This document shows, in pieces, positions 36,383-47,100 of a stretch of 64,000 bases of DNA. The number at the start of each line of letters is the position of its first letter. The first letter of the stretch is position 1. Below the pieces are notes generated by a model. That model searched no databases. It was not told where the DNA came from and saw only the letters and a program-made list of their open reading frames with translations. The position numbers and the translations under genes are program-made. The DNA is from Parabacteroides faecalis (GTDB lineage: Bacteria > Bacteroidota > Bacteroidia > Bacteroidales > Tannerellaceae): positions 25,283 to 89,282 of the forward strand of contig NZ_JAKZMM010000015.1 of NCBI RefSeq assembly GCF_022809355.1. The letters run 5' to 3'.

Positions 36383-36426
36383 AAGGCACAAATGGGCTGC
36401 TGTAAAGGTGAGCCTGTTTGTGCCTT
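36383..36426 (+). terminator. Terminator of the DUF1080 gene
   Basis: AAGGCACAAATGGGCT pairs with AGCCTGTTTGTGCCTT with one mismatch, then TTGTGTG. The right-hand T-tract is short. Confidence 0.75.
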
Positions 36427-36553
36427 TTGTGTGTCTCTGCCAGGATTGAAGCAGTTACTTCGTAAAAGCTCTGGTTACGGGTATGGTTTCTGCGATATAT
36501 TTTATAACTTTGCAGGCTGAATGACAAGAATAATACAATAAATAGAATATAAA

Positions 36554-38035
36554 ATGGCAAAAGAACTGAAAGAACTGACTCCGAGAAGTGAAAATTATTC
36601 ACAGTGGTATCAGGATTTGGTAATCAAGGCCGACTTGGCTGAAAACTCTGCAGTACGCGGTTGTATGGTCATCAAGCCTTATGGGTATGCAATCTGGGAA
36701 AAGATGCAGCGTATCCTGGATGATAAATTCAAAGAAACAGGACATGTGAATGCTTACTTCCCGTTGTTGATCCCGAAATCATTTTTGAGCAAGGAAGCCG
36801 AACACGTAGAAGGTTTCGCAAAAGAATGTGCTGTGGTTACTCACTATCGTCTGAAAACCAACCATGACGGAACAGGTGTAGTGGTTGATCCGGAAGCCAA
36901 ACTGGAAGAAGAACTGATTATCCGTCCGACTTCAGAAACAATTATCTGGAATACCTATCGTAACTGGATTCAGTCTTATCGTGATCTGCCTATTTTGTGT
37001 AACCAGTGGGCTAATGTGATGCGTTGGGAAATGCGTACTCGTCTGTTCTTGCGTACAGCCGAATTCTTGTGGCAGGAAGGACATACCGCTCACGCTACCC
37101 GCGAAGAAGCAGAAATAGAAGCCAAGAAGATGCAAGGTGTCTATGCTGATTTTGCCGAGAATTATATGGCTATGCCGGTGATCCGTGGTGTTAAATCAGA
37201 AAGCGAACGTTTTGCTGGAGCTTTGGATACTTATACCATCGAAGCAATGATGCAAGACGGAAAGGCTTTGCAGGCTGGTACTTCTCATTTCTTGGGACAG
37301 AACTTCGGAAAGGCTTTTGATGTGACTTTCGTAGATAAGGAAGGTAAGACTGATTATGCCTGGGCAACTTCATGGGGTGTTTCTACACGTCTGATCGGTG
37401 CCTTGATCATGTCTCACTCTGATGATAATGGTTTGGTATTGCCTCCGCATCTGGCTCCGATCCAGGTAGTTATTATTCCGATTTATCGTAGCGAAGAACA
37501 GTTGAATCAGATCCGTCAGAAAGTAGATGGTATCGTGGCTAACTTGAAGAAGCTGGGTATCTCTGTTAAGTTTGACGATGCCGACAATCGTAAGCCGGGA
37601 TGGAAGTTTGCCAATTATGAATTGAAGGGTGTTCCGGTACGTTTGGCTATGGGTGGTCGTGATTTGGAAAACAATACGATCGAAGTCATGCGTCGTGATA
37701 CACTGGAAAAAGAAACGATCTCTTGCGATGGCATAGAAACTTATGTACAGAACTTGCTGGAAGAAATCCAGAAGAATATCTTCCAGAAGGCGTTGAAGCG
37801 TCGTGAAGAACGGACTATTACGGTTGATTCGTATGATGAGTTCAAGGAAAAGATCGAACAGGGATACTTTATCATGGCTCATTGGGACGGAACTCCGGAA
37901 ACAGAAGAACTGATCAAGAACGAAACCAAGGCAACCATCCGTTGTCTGCCTTTGGAAGGTGATATGACTCCGGGTAAATGTATGGTAACCGGAAAACCTT
38001 CTGCCCGCCGCGTTTTGTTCGCACGCGCTTATTAA
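36554..38035 (+). CDS. proS: Proline--tRNA ligase
   Basis: Charges tRNA-Pro. At 493 residues it is the eukaryote/archaea-like short ProRS without the editing insertion. The class II motifs are visible: motif 1 in [19 protein letters not shown], motif 2 in [20 protein letters not shown] with the Arg, and motif 3 near [16 protein letters not shown]. The anticodon-binding domain follows ([20 protein letters not shown]). The C-terminal zinc-like domain ends in the conserved tyrosine (RRVLFARAY). TAACTTTG at 36505-36512 is a -7 element. Monocistronic. Confidence 0.97.
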   Translation: MAKELKELTPRSENYSQWYQDLVIKADLAENSAVRGCMVIKPYGYAIWEKMQRILDDKFKETGHVNAYFPLLIPKSFLSKEAEHVEGFAKECAVVTHYRLKTNHDGTGVVVDPEAKLEEELIIRPTSETIIWNTYRNWIQSYRDLPILCNQWANVMRWEMRTRLFLRTAEFLWQEGHTAHATREEAEIEAKKMQGVYADFAENYMAMPVIRGVKSESERFAGALDTYTIEAMMQDGKALQAGTSHFLGQNFGKAFDVTFVDKEGKTDYAWATSWGVSTRLIGALIMSHSDDNGLVLPPHLAPIQVVIIPIYRSEEQLNQIRQKVDGIVANLKKLGISVKFDDADNRKPGWKFANYELKGVPVRLAMGGRDLENNTIEVMRRDTLEKETISCDGIETYVQNLLEEIQKNIFQKALKRREERTITVDSYDEFKEKIEQGYFIMAHWDGTPETEELIKNETKATIRCLPLEGDMTPGKCMVTGKPSARRVLFARAY

Positions 38036-38066
38036 TGTAGTCAGTCAATCGACTTCTATAAAACCA

Positions 38067-38110
38067 AACAGCCTGTGAAACTTATCATCAAGATGGTTTC
38101 ACAGGCTGTT
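38067..38110. terminator. Bidirectional terminator between proS and the PfkB gene
   Basis: A perfect 15-bp stem (AACAGCCTGTGAAAC / GTTTCACAGGCTGTT) with a 14-nt loop. A-rich sequence lies on the left and a T-rich stretch on the right, between convergent genes. Confidence 0.9.
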
Positions 38111-38144
38111 CTGTTATTCAGTTGTATGGATTATTCCCGGATGG

Positions 38145-39044
38145 TTATAGGCTGGGAAATGTCTGTTCGGCTTCTTGCATGCAGCGTTCGATGTCTGCGC
38201 GCGTACCGGCAAAAGGTCCCATGGCTTCAATCTTCAGGGTCGAAATGGCTGCCGCAAAACGTCCGGCTTCATCGATACTCTTGTTTTTGGCACGGCAGTA
38301 CAGATAACCGGTCATATACGTATCGCCGCAACCTGTCGCGTCTACAATTTCTGTCGGTTTATAGGCTGGAATAAGATGGAACTGTTCTCCGTCGTAGATA
38401 ACCGATCCATTACTACCCAATGTCAGCAACACTTCTTTGACGCCCCAGCTATGAAGCTCCTTGGCTGCTTTTTCAACGTCGTTGTATCCGGTAAGCGAAT
38501 ACATTTCCTGCTCGTTGGCTTTCAGGAAAGTGGCATACTTCAGGAATTCATGTTTCTGTTGCCAGTCAACGGCAAACACATCTGTTCCGCGCACCTCGCG
38601 TAAATACCCTTGTGAATCAATAGACAGTTTTCCTTTTCCTGACAGATATTTCACTACTTCAAGCGAAAAGTCATCGGCCAGCAAACTTCCCAAATGGAAA
38701 ATATGGGCTTCGATGTTTTGCAGATAATCTACGGTGAACGGATCTGCTTTGGCTAAAACACGCTGTGTGCGATTATCTTGATTTTCTCCATAGATATTCT
38801 CGAAATAAACAGATTGGCGGCTAGGCATTACCTCGACTTGCAAACCCAATCGGCGCATTTCATCAACCACATGCATATCCTCTTCTCCCAAAGCCGTGAT
38901 TAGGGCATAATCAATGTCGTCAAATTGTTTGATGGCATGAGAAAAATAAAATGATGTACCACCGGGCATGTGCGCTGTTCTTTTGGGAGTGACAATCTTG
39001 TCGTGCGTAATGTGCCCGATGCAGCAAAGTTCGTGTGTATTCAT
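38145..39044 (-). CDS. PfkB family carbohydrate kinase
   Basis: A 299-residue ribokinase-fold sugar or nucleoside kinase. The GG site is AHMPGGTSFYFSHAI near residue 25, and the signature EIVDATGCGDTYMTGYLYCR, with the catalytic Asp in GCGD, lies near 245. The rest fits the family but gives no substrate: neither a fructose-phosphate nor an adenosine-specific motif is obvious. The frame is open from 39161; the ATG at 39044 is preferred because a consensus promoter lies at 39069-39099, inside the longer version. No sugar-pathway neighbours help. Confidence 0.9.
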   Translation of the reverse strand: MNTHELCCIGHITHDKIVTPKRTAHMPGGTSFYFSHAIKQFDDIDYALITALGEEDMHVVDEMRRLGLQVEVMPSRQSVYFENIYGENQDNRTQRVLAKADPFTVDYLQNIEAHIFHLGSLLADDFSLEVVKYLSGKGKLSIDSQGYLREVRGTDVFAVDWQQKHEFLKYATFLKANEQEMYSLTGYNDVEKAAKELHSWGVKEVLLTLGSNGSVIYDGEQFHLIPAYKPTEIVDATGCGDTYMTGYLYCRAKNKSIDEAGRFAAAISTLKIEAMGPFAGTRADIERCMQEAEQTFPSL

Positions 39045-39068
39045 TTTGTCATATTTATTACATAGACG

Positions 39069-39099
39069 CAAAAGTAGAAAAAGAATTATAAACGACAAA
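39069..39099 (-). promoter_or_regulatory. Promoter of the PfkB-kinase gene
   Basis: Minus-strand TTTG (39099-39096), 19 bp, TACTTTTG (39076-39069), 25 bp before the ATG at 39044. Confidence 0.7.
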
Positions 39100-39276
39100 A
39101 AAAGAGGGCGTTTCTCAACGTCCTCTTTCCCCTTTAAGAAACAAAACAATCGATAAAACAACTATTATAATCTCTGTTGGTCACGCTGAATATGCAGGGG
39201 AATTTCCTTGAAACTATTTAGGTAAAACATAATATTTCCCTTATCCAACGACGATTTACCTTATCTTTTAATTTTG

Positions 39277-39360
39277 CGACATCCGTCAAAAAGCTTTTCC
39301 ATATATATCGAAAAGCTTTTCGATAACTGTGCTAAAGCTTTTCGACATCTGTCAAAAATA
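39277..39360. repeat. Tandem array D: four 22-bp units, same unit as array A
   Basis: Units begin at 39277, 39299, 39321 and 39343, exactly 22 bp apart, with consensus CGACATCTGTCAAAAAGCTTTT. It is the same sequence, orientation and copy number as array A at 265-350. It lies in the 356-bp gap between the kinase start and the glutamine synthetase stop, where nothing else is apparent. Confidence 0.87.
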
Positions 39361-39399
39361 TAAAAAGCCGGTAGTTTCGGACAACGAGGTTATAATATA

Positions 39400-41586
39400 T
39401 TAGCGAATAAATAATAGTTCTCTGTATTTCGGTAAAGTCCAGATCTGATCGTCGACCGTCAATTCCAGCTTGTCGATATGGTAACGGATGGCTTCCATCA
39501 GCGGAACGATGTTGTCGTGATAGGCAATTGCTTTTTCCCGTTCCTCCTGAATTTTGTTGGCTACCTTCCGTTTTTCGATCATCTCGTCCACCTTTTCTTT
39601 GATAAAGATGGTATGATCAGCTATTTCTTCAATGATTTCCATGTTTTTGGAAGAAAGATGAGCGGCTTTCTCGGCCGGGAAAAGTTCTTTCATCTTATAT
39701 ACATTGTCGATCAGTGAAGACTGATATTTGATAGCCATCGGGATAATATGATTCATGGCCAGATCGCCCAATACACGTGCTTCGATCTGAATCTTCTTGG
39801 TGTACATTTCCCATTTTACTTCGTTGCGGGCAATCAGTTCTTTCCGGTTCATGACACCTGTTGATTCGAACATGTGGATGCTGCTTTCTTTCAGATAAGC
39901 ATCGAAGATACGGGGAACGCTGGTTTCGCAATCCAGTCCGCGACGGGCAGCTTCTTCTTTCCATTCGTCGCTGTATCCGTTGCCGTCGAAGTGGATAGCC
40001 TTACAAGCCTTGGCTTCCTGGCGCAGTACTTCAATGATGGCGGCAAACTTATCCAATCCGGATGCAATCTTGGCATCAACCGCTGTCTTAAAGTTCTTCA
40101 ACTGTTCGGCAACCGCTGCATTTAAGACCAGCATGGCTGAAGCACAGTTAGCTGATGAACCCACGGCACGGAACTCAAAACGGTTTCCGGTGAAAGCGAA
40201 AGGAGAAGTACGGTTACGATCCGTATTATCGATCAACAATTCAGGAATACGGGCGATGTCTAGCTTCATTCCTTGTTTTCCGGCCAGGATAAAGTCTTCG
40301 GTATCGCTGTTTTCCAAGTGTTCCAGTACAGCAGAAAGCTGTGAACCTAAGAAACAAGAGATGATGGCTGGCGGTGCTTCATTGGCTCCCAGACGATGGG
40401 CGTTGGTTGCCGACGAGATGCTGGCTTTCAGCAAGGCATTATGTGTATGGACGGCCTTCAGTACATTGACAACGAACGTAACAAATCGCAGATTCTCTTC
40501 AGCCGTTTTGCCCGGAGCCATCAGTAAAGTGCCTGTATCGGTTCCTAACGACCAATTGTTGTGCTTGCCGGAACCATTGACTCCCTTGAATGGCTTTTCA
40601 TGCAAGAGGACACGGAAACCATGCTTGCGGGCAATGTTTCTCATCAGCGCCATGACCAGCAGGTTATGATCGTTTGCCAAGTTGCACTCTTCGAAGACTG
40701 GAGCCAATTCGAACTGGTTCGGAGCCACTTCGTTGTGGCGAGTCTTCAAAGGAATACCCAGTTTGAGAGATTCGATTTCCAGTTCCTTCATGAACTCAAG
40801 AACGCGCGGAGGAATCGCACCGAAGTAGTGATCTTCCAATTGCTGGTTCTTCGAGCTTTCATGTCCCATCAAAGTACGTCCCGTCATTAATAAGTCCGGA
40901 CGAGCTGCATACAGACCTTCATCCACCAGAAAATATTCCTGTTCCCAACCCAAGTATGAGTACACCTTTTTCACCTTCGGATCAAAGTAATGGCATACAT
41001 CGACAGCCGCCTTGTTGACAGCCTCCAGCGACTTCAGCAAAGGAGTTTTATAGTCGAGTGATTCGCCGGTGTAAGCGATAAAGATGGTAGGAATACACAA
41101 AGTATCGCCCACAATGAATGCCGGAGAAGACGGATCCCAGGCTGAATAACCACGTGCTTCGAAGGTATTTCGGATTCCTCCATTCGGAAAGCTCGAAGCA
41201 TCCGGTTCCTGCTGGATGAGTAATTTCCCGTCGAATTCTTCAATGACGCCGCCTTTTCCGTCGGGAGTGATGAAAGCGTCGTGTTTTTCGGCCGTTCCTT
41301 CTGTCAGCGGATGAAACCAGTGGGTGTAATGAGTAACTCCTTTTTCAAGTGCCCAGCGTTTCATGCCGGCAGCTACAGCATTGGCTGTTTCACGATCGAG
41401 AGGAGTGTTATTGTCGATACAGTCGGTTAGTTTTTCGTACACTTTCTCAGGCAGATACTTAAACATCTTCTCTCGGTTGAAAACCAGCGAACCGAAATAC
41501 TCAGAAGGTTTTTCGGCAGGTTCGGTAACCGCTATCGTCTTCTTTTCGAAGGCCGATTCCACAACTTTAAATCTTAATTTAGACAT
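39400..41586 (-). CDS. glnN: Glutamine synthetase type III
   Basis: Makes glutamine from glutamate, ammonia and ATP. At 728 residues it belongs to GSIII, the large dodecameric type typical of Bacteroidetes and distinct from the about 470-residue type I. Family signs: the N-terminal MSKLRFKVVESAF, YFGSLVFNREKMFKYLP, EVAPNQFELAPVFEECN for metal/substrate binding. Then GVNGSGKHNNWSLGTDTGTL, NRTSPFAFTGNRFEFRAVGS and the C-terminal helical region (MEIIEEIADHTIFIKEKVDE). It starts a minus-strand group with dapL and dapF upstream; gltB/gltD, which use its product, diverge 2.6 kb away. I see no clear promoter in the 170 bp before it. Confidence 0.96.
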   Translation of the reverse strand: MSKLRFKVVESAFEKKTIAVTEPAEKPSEYFGSLVFNREKMFKYLPEKVYEKLTDCIDNNTPLDRETANAVAAGMKRWALEKGVTHYTHWFHPLTEGTAEKHDAFITPDGKGGVIEEFDGKLLIQQEPDASSFPNGGIRNTFEARGYSAWDPSSPAFIVGDTLCIPTIFIAYTGESLDYKTPLLKSLEAVNKAAVDVCHYFDPKVKKVYSYLGWEQEYFLVDEGLYAARPDLLMTGRTLMGHESSKNQQLEDHYFGAIPPRVLEFMKELEIESLKLGIPLKTRHNEVAPNQFELAPVFEECNLANDHNLLVMALMRNIARKHGFRVLLHEKPFKGVNGSGKHNNWSLGTDTGTLLMAPGKTAEENLRFVTFVVNVLKAVHTHNALLKASISSATNAHRLGANEAPPAIISCFLGSQLSAVLEHLENSDTEDFILAGKQGMKLDIARIPELLIDNTDRNRTSPFAFTGNRFEFRAVGSSANCASAMLVLNAAVAEQLKNFKTAVDAKIASGLDKFAAIIEVLRQEAKACKAIHFDGNGYSDEWKEEAARRGLDCETSVPRIFDAYLKESSIHMFESTGVMNRKELIARNEVKWEMYTKKIQIEARVLGDLAMNHIIPMAIKYQSSLIDNVYKMKELFPAEKAAHLSSKNMEIIEEIADHTIFIKEKVDEMIEKRKVANKIQEEREKAIAYHDNIVPLMEAIRYHIDKLELTVDDQIWTLPKYRELLFIR

Positions 41587-41757
41587 AATACCTAATTATT
41601 AAATGGTTATTTTTTGTTCTTCATTGGAAAAGATGCCGATAGCGTGTGTTATTCAGCAAGTGTTGCCTGACAAACTGGGATAATAAATAAAAACATTTTA
41701 TATATGTACTGGTTAAAGTAGGGTTTGAATAAACAACACGTCTATCGCATCTTTCTA

Positions 41758-42987
41758 TTATCTCATCCAGTGTTGGATTCGTTGGATCGCTTCGATGGTA
41801 TCGTCATGATCGCCGAAGGCTGTCAAACGGAGATAGCCTTCTCCGCTTGGTCCGAATCCGACACCGGGTGTGCTGACAATAAATACTTCATAAAGTAATT
41901 TCTCAAAGAACTTCCACGATGATAAGCCATCGGGAGTTTTTACCCACAAGTAAGGAGCATTCGTGCCCCCATAAACTTGCAGGCCGCAGGCTTCAAGTCC
42001 TTCTTTCATCAACTTGGCATTATTCATATAATAGTTGATGGTTTGGCGAATTTGCTTTTTGCCTTCAGGACTATATACCGCTTCTGCACCGCGTTGCGTT
42101 ATATAACTGGTTCCATTGAACTTCGTACATTGGCGCCGGTGCCATAATTTATTCAGAAATACCCGTTCGCCTTTCAAGGTTGTTGCGCTTACTTCTTTTG
42201 GAATAACCGTGTATCCGCAACGCACACCTGTGAAACCAGCCGTTTTCGAGAAACTCCTGAATTCGATAGCTACTTTTTTCGCCCCTTTGATCTCATAGAT
42301 GGAATGCGGAATATTAGGATCCTGAATGTATGCCTCATAAGCAGAGTCGTACATGATAATGGCATCGTTGGCCAAAGCATAATTGACCCATTTCTTCAGT
42401 TCTTCTTTGGTCAATGTTGTTCCTGTCGGGTTGTTGGGATAACACAGATAAATGATATCCACACGCCGGGAAGGCAATTCCGGTACAAACTGATTCTCGG
42501 CTGTACAAGGAATATATACCACATCGCTCCAGATACCATTTTCCCAGATTCCTGTTCTTCCTGACATGACATTCGAGTCGATATATACCGGATAAACCGG
42601 ATCAGTCACACCGATACTATTGTCGTGACGAAGTAAATCTCCAATATTTCCGCAATCACTTTTGGCTCCGTCGCTGATGAATACTTCGCTGGGCTCTAAT
42701 GAAACACCGATGCTTTCATAATCATTCTTGATGATGGCATCAATCAGAAAAGGATAACCTTGTTCTGGTCCGTATCCATGAAATGTTTCCTTCGAAGCCA
42801 TTTCATTGACAGCCTTGTGCATGGCTTCAATAACAGCCGGAGCCAGCGGTTGGGTTACATCACCGATTCCCATTCGGATAATTTTCTGTTTCGGATGCGT
42901 GATTTTGAAGCTGTTGACTTTCTTCGCAATGTCCGAAAACAGATAATTACTTTGTAATTTCAGAAAATGTTCATTCACTAATGCCAT
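41758..42987 (-). CDS. dapL: LL-diaminopimelate aminotransferase
   Basis: Converts tetrahydrodipicolinate directly to LL-diaminopimelate with glutamate as donor, bypassing the succinyl/acetyl steps of lysine and peptidoglycan synthesis. This 409-residue PLP fold-type I enzyme has the start HFLKLQSNYLFSDIAKKVN and MGIGDVTQPLAPAVIEAMH. The DapL-type LCYPNNPTGTTLTKEELKKW follows, and the PLP lysine is in EFRSFSKTAGFTGVRCGY. The next enzyme, DapF, is encoded 33 bp upstream in the same operon. Glutamate use links it to the GOGAT and GS genes alongside. Confidence 0.96.
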   Translation of the reverse strand: MALVNEHFLKLQSNYLFSDIAKKVNSFKITHPKQKIIRMGIGDVTQPLAPAVIEAMHKAVNEMASKETFHGYGPEQGYPFLIDAIIKNDYESIGVSLEPSEVFISDGAKSDCGNIGDLLRHDNSIGVTDPVYPVYIDSNVMSGRTGIWENGIWSDVVYIPCTAENQFVPELPSRRVDIIYLCYPNNPTGTTLTKEELKKWVNYALANDAIIMYDSAYEAYIQDPNIPHSIYEIKGAKKVAIEFRSFSKTAGFTGVRCGYTVIPKEVSATTLKGERVFLNKLWHRRQCTKFNGTSYITQRGAEAVYSPEGKKQIRQTINYYMNNAKLMKEGLEACGLQVYGGTNAPYLWVKTPDGLSSWKFFEKLLYEVFIVSTPGVGFGPSGEGYLRLTAFGDHDDTIEAIQRIQHWMR

Positions 42988-43020
42988 AATTCGATTGTTT
43001 TATTGTTTTGTTTGTTGTTC

Positions 43021-43830
43021 TTAAAGTTTAATGCTTCCTTCAAATACAGTCACGGCGTTACCCGTCATATATACATGATTGTCTGTCGGATTCCATTCAA
43101 TCGTTAATGTTCCGCCATCCATCTGGATTTGTATTTTATCACCTTTCTGGGCCCGTCCATGTGCTATTAAAGCGACTGCAGAAGCGCAGGCTCCGGTACC
43201 ACAGGCTTGGGTAATTCCCGAACCGCGTTCCCATACTCGCATTCGGGCATTTCCTTCAGAAAGAAATTGTACAAACTCAATATTGGCCCGGTCCGGAAAA
43301 TAAGGATGATGTTCGAGCAACGGCCCTGTAACAGGAAGGTTGGCTTGCTTTATATCCTCCACAAAAGTTACGAAGTGAGGATTTCCCATGGAAACGAATG
43401 TACCTGTAAATGTTCCGTTCGGACAAGACAGGTTTAAAGACTCTTCCAGGATATCAGGACATCCCATATCAACTGTAACTTCCTTGACTGCTCCATTTTT
43501 GACATGCAATTCAAGATGCTTGATACCGGATAAAGTTTCCAATGAGATCTGCTTCTTCTGTGTCAGCTTTTTATCATATAGATATTTACCAATACATCGA
43601 GAAGCATTTCCGCACATTTTAGCTTCCGAACCGTCAGCATTGAAGATTCGCATGCTGAAATCAGCTATATGAGACGGACCAATTAGAACCAAACCGTCAG
43701 ATCCGATTCCGGTATGGTAAGTGCTCCATTGAATAGCTAATTCTTTCGGATTTGTGACAGGTTGATTAATTGTATTTACATATATATAATCGTTACCTGC
43801 TCCTTGCATCTTTGTGAATTGGATTGTCAT
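43021..43830 (-). CDS. dapF: Diaminopimelate epimerase
   Basis: Turns LL- into meso-diaminopimelate, the cross-linking amino acid and lysine precursor. Both catalytic cysteines are present in their motifs: [13 protein letters not shown] and [14 protein letters not shown]. The start [17 protein letters not shown] and the [19 protein letters not shown] segment are standard; 269 residues is normal. It is the first gene of a dapF-dapL pair. A TATATTTG word (minus, 43879-43886) could be the -7 element. Confidence 0.97.
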   Translation of the reverse strand: MTIQFTKMQGAGNDYIYVNTINQPVTNPKELAIQWSTYHTGIGSDGLVLIGPSHIADFSMRIFNADGSEAKMCGNASRCIGKYLYDKKLTQKKQISLETLSGIKHLELHVKNGAVKEVTVDMGCPDILEESLNLSCPNGTFTGTFVSMGNPHFVTFVEDIKQANLPVTGPLLEHHPYFPDRANIEFVQFLSEGNARMRVWERGSGITQACGTGACASAVALIAHGRAQKGDKIQIQMDGGTLTIEWNPTDNHVYMTGNAVTVFEGSIKL

Positions 43831-44070
43831 TTTGTATTGTATTTCGTTGTTTGTTTAACTATATGTTTTATTTTTCCGCAAATATATATCGTTTATATAA
43901 CAAATAAAGCCGTTTATATGTTTATTCTGAATTTATTTTTACGAAGTTATAATCTGATATGCAAACAAAGTGTTTTGCTTACGTTTATTTACTAATTAAA
44001 CAATAATACTATTAAATTAAAACATCTAAACTTTCTCTACAAAGAAAAAAGTAAATAATTTGTCGATTTA

Positions 44071-44101
44071 TTTGACTATATGAAAGCATTATCTATTTTT
44101 G
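44071..44101 (+). promoter_or_regulatory. Promoter of gltBD
   Basis: TTTG (44071-44074), 19 bp, TATTTTTG (44094-44101), a full consensus match about 50 bp before the gltB ATG. The rest of the 323-bp divergent gap is AT-rich and shows nothing else I can name. Confidence 0.75.
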
Positions 44102-44152
44102 CAAAACAATTTGATATAAATAAATGACAAATGAAAAACAATAGATAAATAT

Positions 44153-47100
44153 ATGAAGCGAGTAGATGAATTATTGAAAAGTAAAAGAGGATTGTATGAT
44201 CCTGCCAACGAACATGATGCTTGTGGTGTTGGTATGTTAGTGGATATTCATGGACGCAAATCTCATTCCATCGTTGATTCGGCTCTGACGGTCTTGGAAA
44301 ATATGAGACACCGTGGTGCTGAGGGAGCTGATAATAAAACGGGAGATGGTGCCGGGATTTTAGTACAGATTCCTCATGAATTTATTTTATTACAAGGTAT
44401 TCCGGTTCCGGAAAAAGGACATTATGGAACAGGACTGGTCTTTTTACCGAAAGATCAGGCAGCGCAAAAGGCTTTTCTGCAGATTATTCAGGAAGAAGTG
44501 GAAGCAAAAGGGCTCACCATTTTGTGTCTCCGGGATGTTCCTGTCTGTTCAGAAATTCTAGGCAAAGATGCTTTGGCTACAGAACCTGCGATTAAACAGT
44601 TGTTTATTGTAGGAGAGGAAGATCAGCAAGAATTGGAATTAAAACTCTATGGGGTACGCAAACGGATAGAAAAGCGGATTGCTTCCTCTTCGTTGGTAGA
44701 GAAGAAAGATTTCTATGTAGTATCCTTGTCAACACGTAGCCTTATATATAAAGGTATGTTGGAATCCATGCAACTGCGTAAATATTTCCCGGATTTAACG
44801 AACGAATATTTTACAAGTGCACTGGCATTAGTTCATTCCCGCTTCAGTACGAATACATTTCCTACTTGGAGTTTGGCTCAACCTTTCCGTTTGTTGGCTC
44901 ATAATGGTGAAATAAATACGATACGGGGAAACCGGGCTTGGATGGCTGCCCGTGAAAGTGTTCTTTCATCTTCCAGATTACCTGATATGGAAGCCTTGGA
45001 TCCGATTATACAACCGAATATGAGCGATAGCGCTTCATTAGACAATGTGTTGGAATTTTTATTGGCATCAGGTTTGAGTTTGCCTCATGCGATGGCTATG
45101 CTGGTTCCGGAAAGTTTCAATGAGAAAAATCCGATATCTGATGATCTGAAAGCCTTTTATGAATATCATTCTATTTTGATGGAACCTTGGGACGGACCGG
45201 CAGCCTTATTGTTCAGTGATGGTCGTTATGCCGGTGGTATGCTTGACCGGAATGGTTTGCGTCCGGCCCGATATCTGGTAACGAAGAAGGGTTGGGTTCT
45301 TGTGGCTTCGGAAGTTGGTGTATTGGATATACAGCCGGAGGAAATTCAGGAAAAAGGACGATTACAGCCCGGTAAAATCTTATTGATTGACACAGAAACT
45401 GGAAAGATTTGTCGTGACCAGGAATTGAAACAACAGTTGGCCGATGCTCATCCATATCGGAAATGGATTCAAGACAATTGTATTGAGCTGGATGAGCTGA
45501 AATCAGGAAGAAAAGTAACCAGTCGTGTGGATGACTTTGATTGCAAATTGCGTGTGTTCGGTTATTCCAGAGAAGATATTGACCGTATCATGGTTCCTAT
45601 GTGTACTGGTGGAGCCGAACCGGTTGGCTCGATGGGAAATGATACACCGTTAGCAGTTCTATCTACTCGTCCGCATCTTTTGTATGATTACTTTCGTCAG
45701 CAGTTTGCCCAGGTAACCAATCCGCCAATTGATCCGATTCGGGAAGCTTTAGTAATGAGTTTGGTTGAATATATTGGGGCTGTCGGTAATCATATTCTGG
45801 CTCCGAATGAGTCGCATTGTAAAATGGTGCGTCTTCAATGTCCGATTCTGACCAACACCCAATTGGATATCTTATGTAATATTCGTTATAAAGGATTCAA
45901 GACGGTTAAACTTCCGATGTTATTTGATGCTTCGCAGGGAGAAGCAGGCCTGCGAGAGGCATTGGATCGTTTGTGCAAGGAGGCTGCTCGCGCTGTTTCT
46001 GAAGGAGCGAATTATTTGGTATTGACAGATAGAAATGTGGATGCATCGATGGCTGTTATTCCATCTGTACTGGCAGTAAGTGCTGTTCACCATTATTTGA
46101 TTTCAGTAAAGAAACGTGTTCAGACAGCGTTGGTGGTAGAAACAGGAGAAATGCGTGAGGTGATGCATGCCGCTCTGCTGTTAGGTTTTGGAGCCAGTGC
46201 TGTGAATCCCTATATGGCTTTTGCTATCTTGGAAGATCTGGTAGTCAAGCAAGCAGTTCAGTTGAATTATGAAACGGCAGAAAAGAATTATGTTAAGTCT
46301 TTATGCAAAGGATTGTTGAAGGTTTTAAGTAAGATGGGTATCAGCACCATCCGTAGTTATCGGGGAGCGAAGTTGTTTGAAGCGATTGGTCTCAGTGAAG
46401 ATCTGGTAGAAACCTACTTTGGTAGTATATCCAGCAAAGTGGGTGGAATTGGTTTAGCAGAAATTGCCAGAGATGCAGTACAAATGCACAAGGCTGGGTA
46501 TAAAGAAGATTTGTCTGAAGTGCTGGAGCATAAAGGTATCTATTCATATCGGAAAGATGGAGAAAAGCATGCTTGGAATCCGGAGACTATATCTACCTTA
46601 CAACTGGCTACTCGTTTGGGAAGTTATAAAAAATTCAAGGAATATACGAAGCTGGTAGACGAGAAGGAAGAACCTCTTTTCTTACGGGATTTCCTGGACT
46701 TCAAGCGTCAGTCTCCGGTTCCTTTGGAAGAAGTTGAGCCTGCTTCGGAGATCATGAAGCGATTTGTAACAGGAGCAATGAGTTTCGGTTCTATTAGCAA
46801 GGAAGCGCATGAAACGATGGCGATGGCCATGAATAAGATTCATGGACGAAGCAATACCGGAGAAGGCGGTGAGGATGCCGGACGTTTTACGGAGAAAATA
46901 GACGGATTATCATTACGTTCGGCTATCAAACAGGTGGCATCCGGCCGTTTCGGTGTGACAACCAATTATCTGGTGAATGCGGATGAAATACAAATTAAGG
47001 TAGCTCAAGGTGCAAAACCTGGTGAAGGTGGTCAGTTGCCAGGTTATAAAGTGAATGATATAATTGCTAAAACCCGCCATTCGATTCCAGGGATCTCGTT

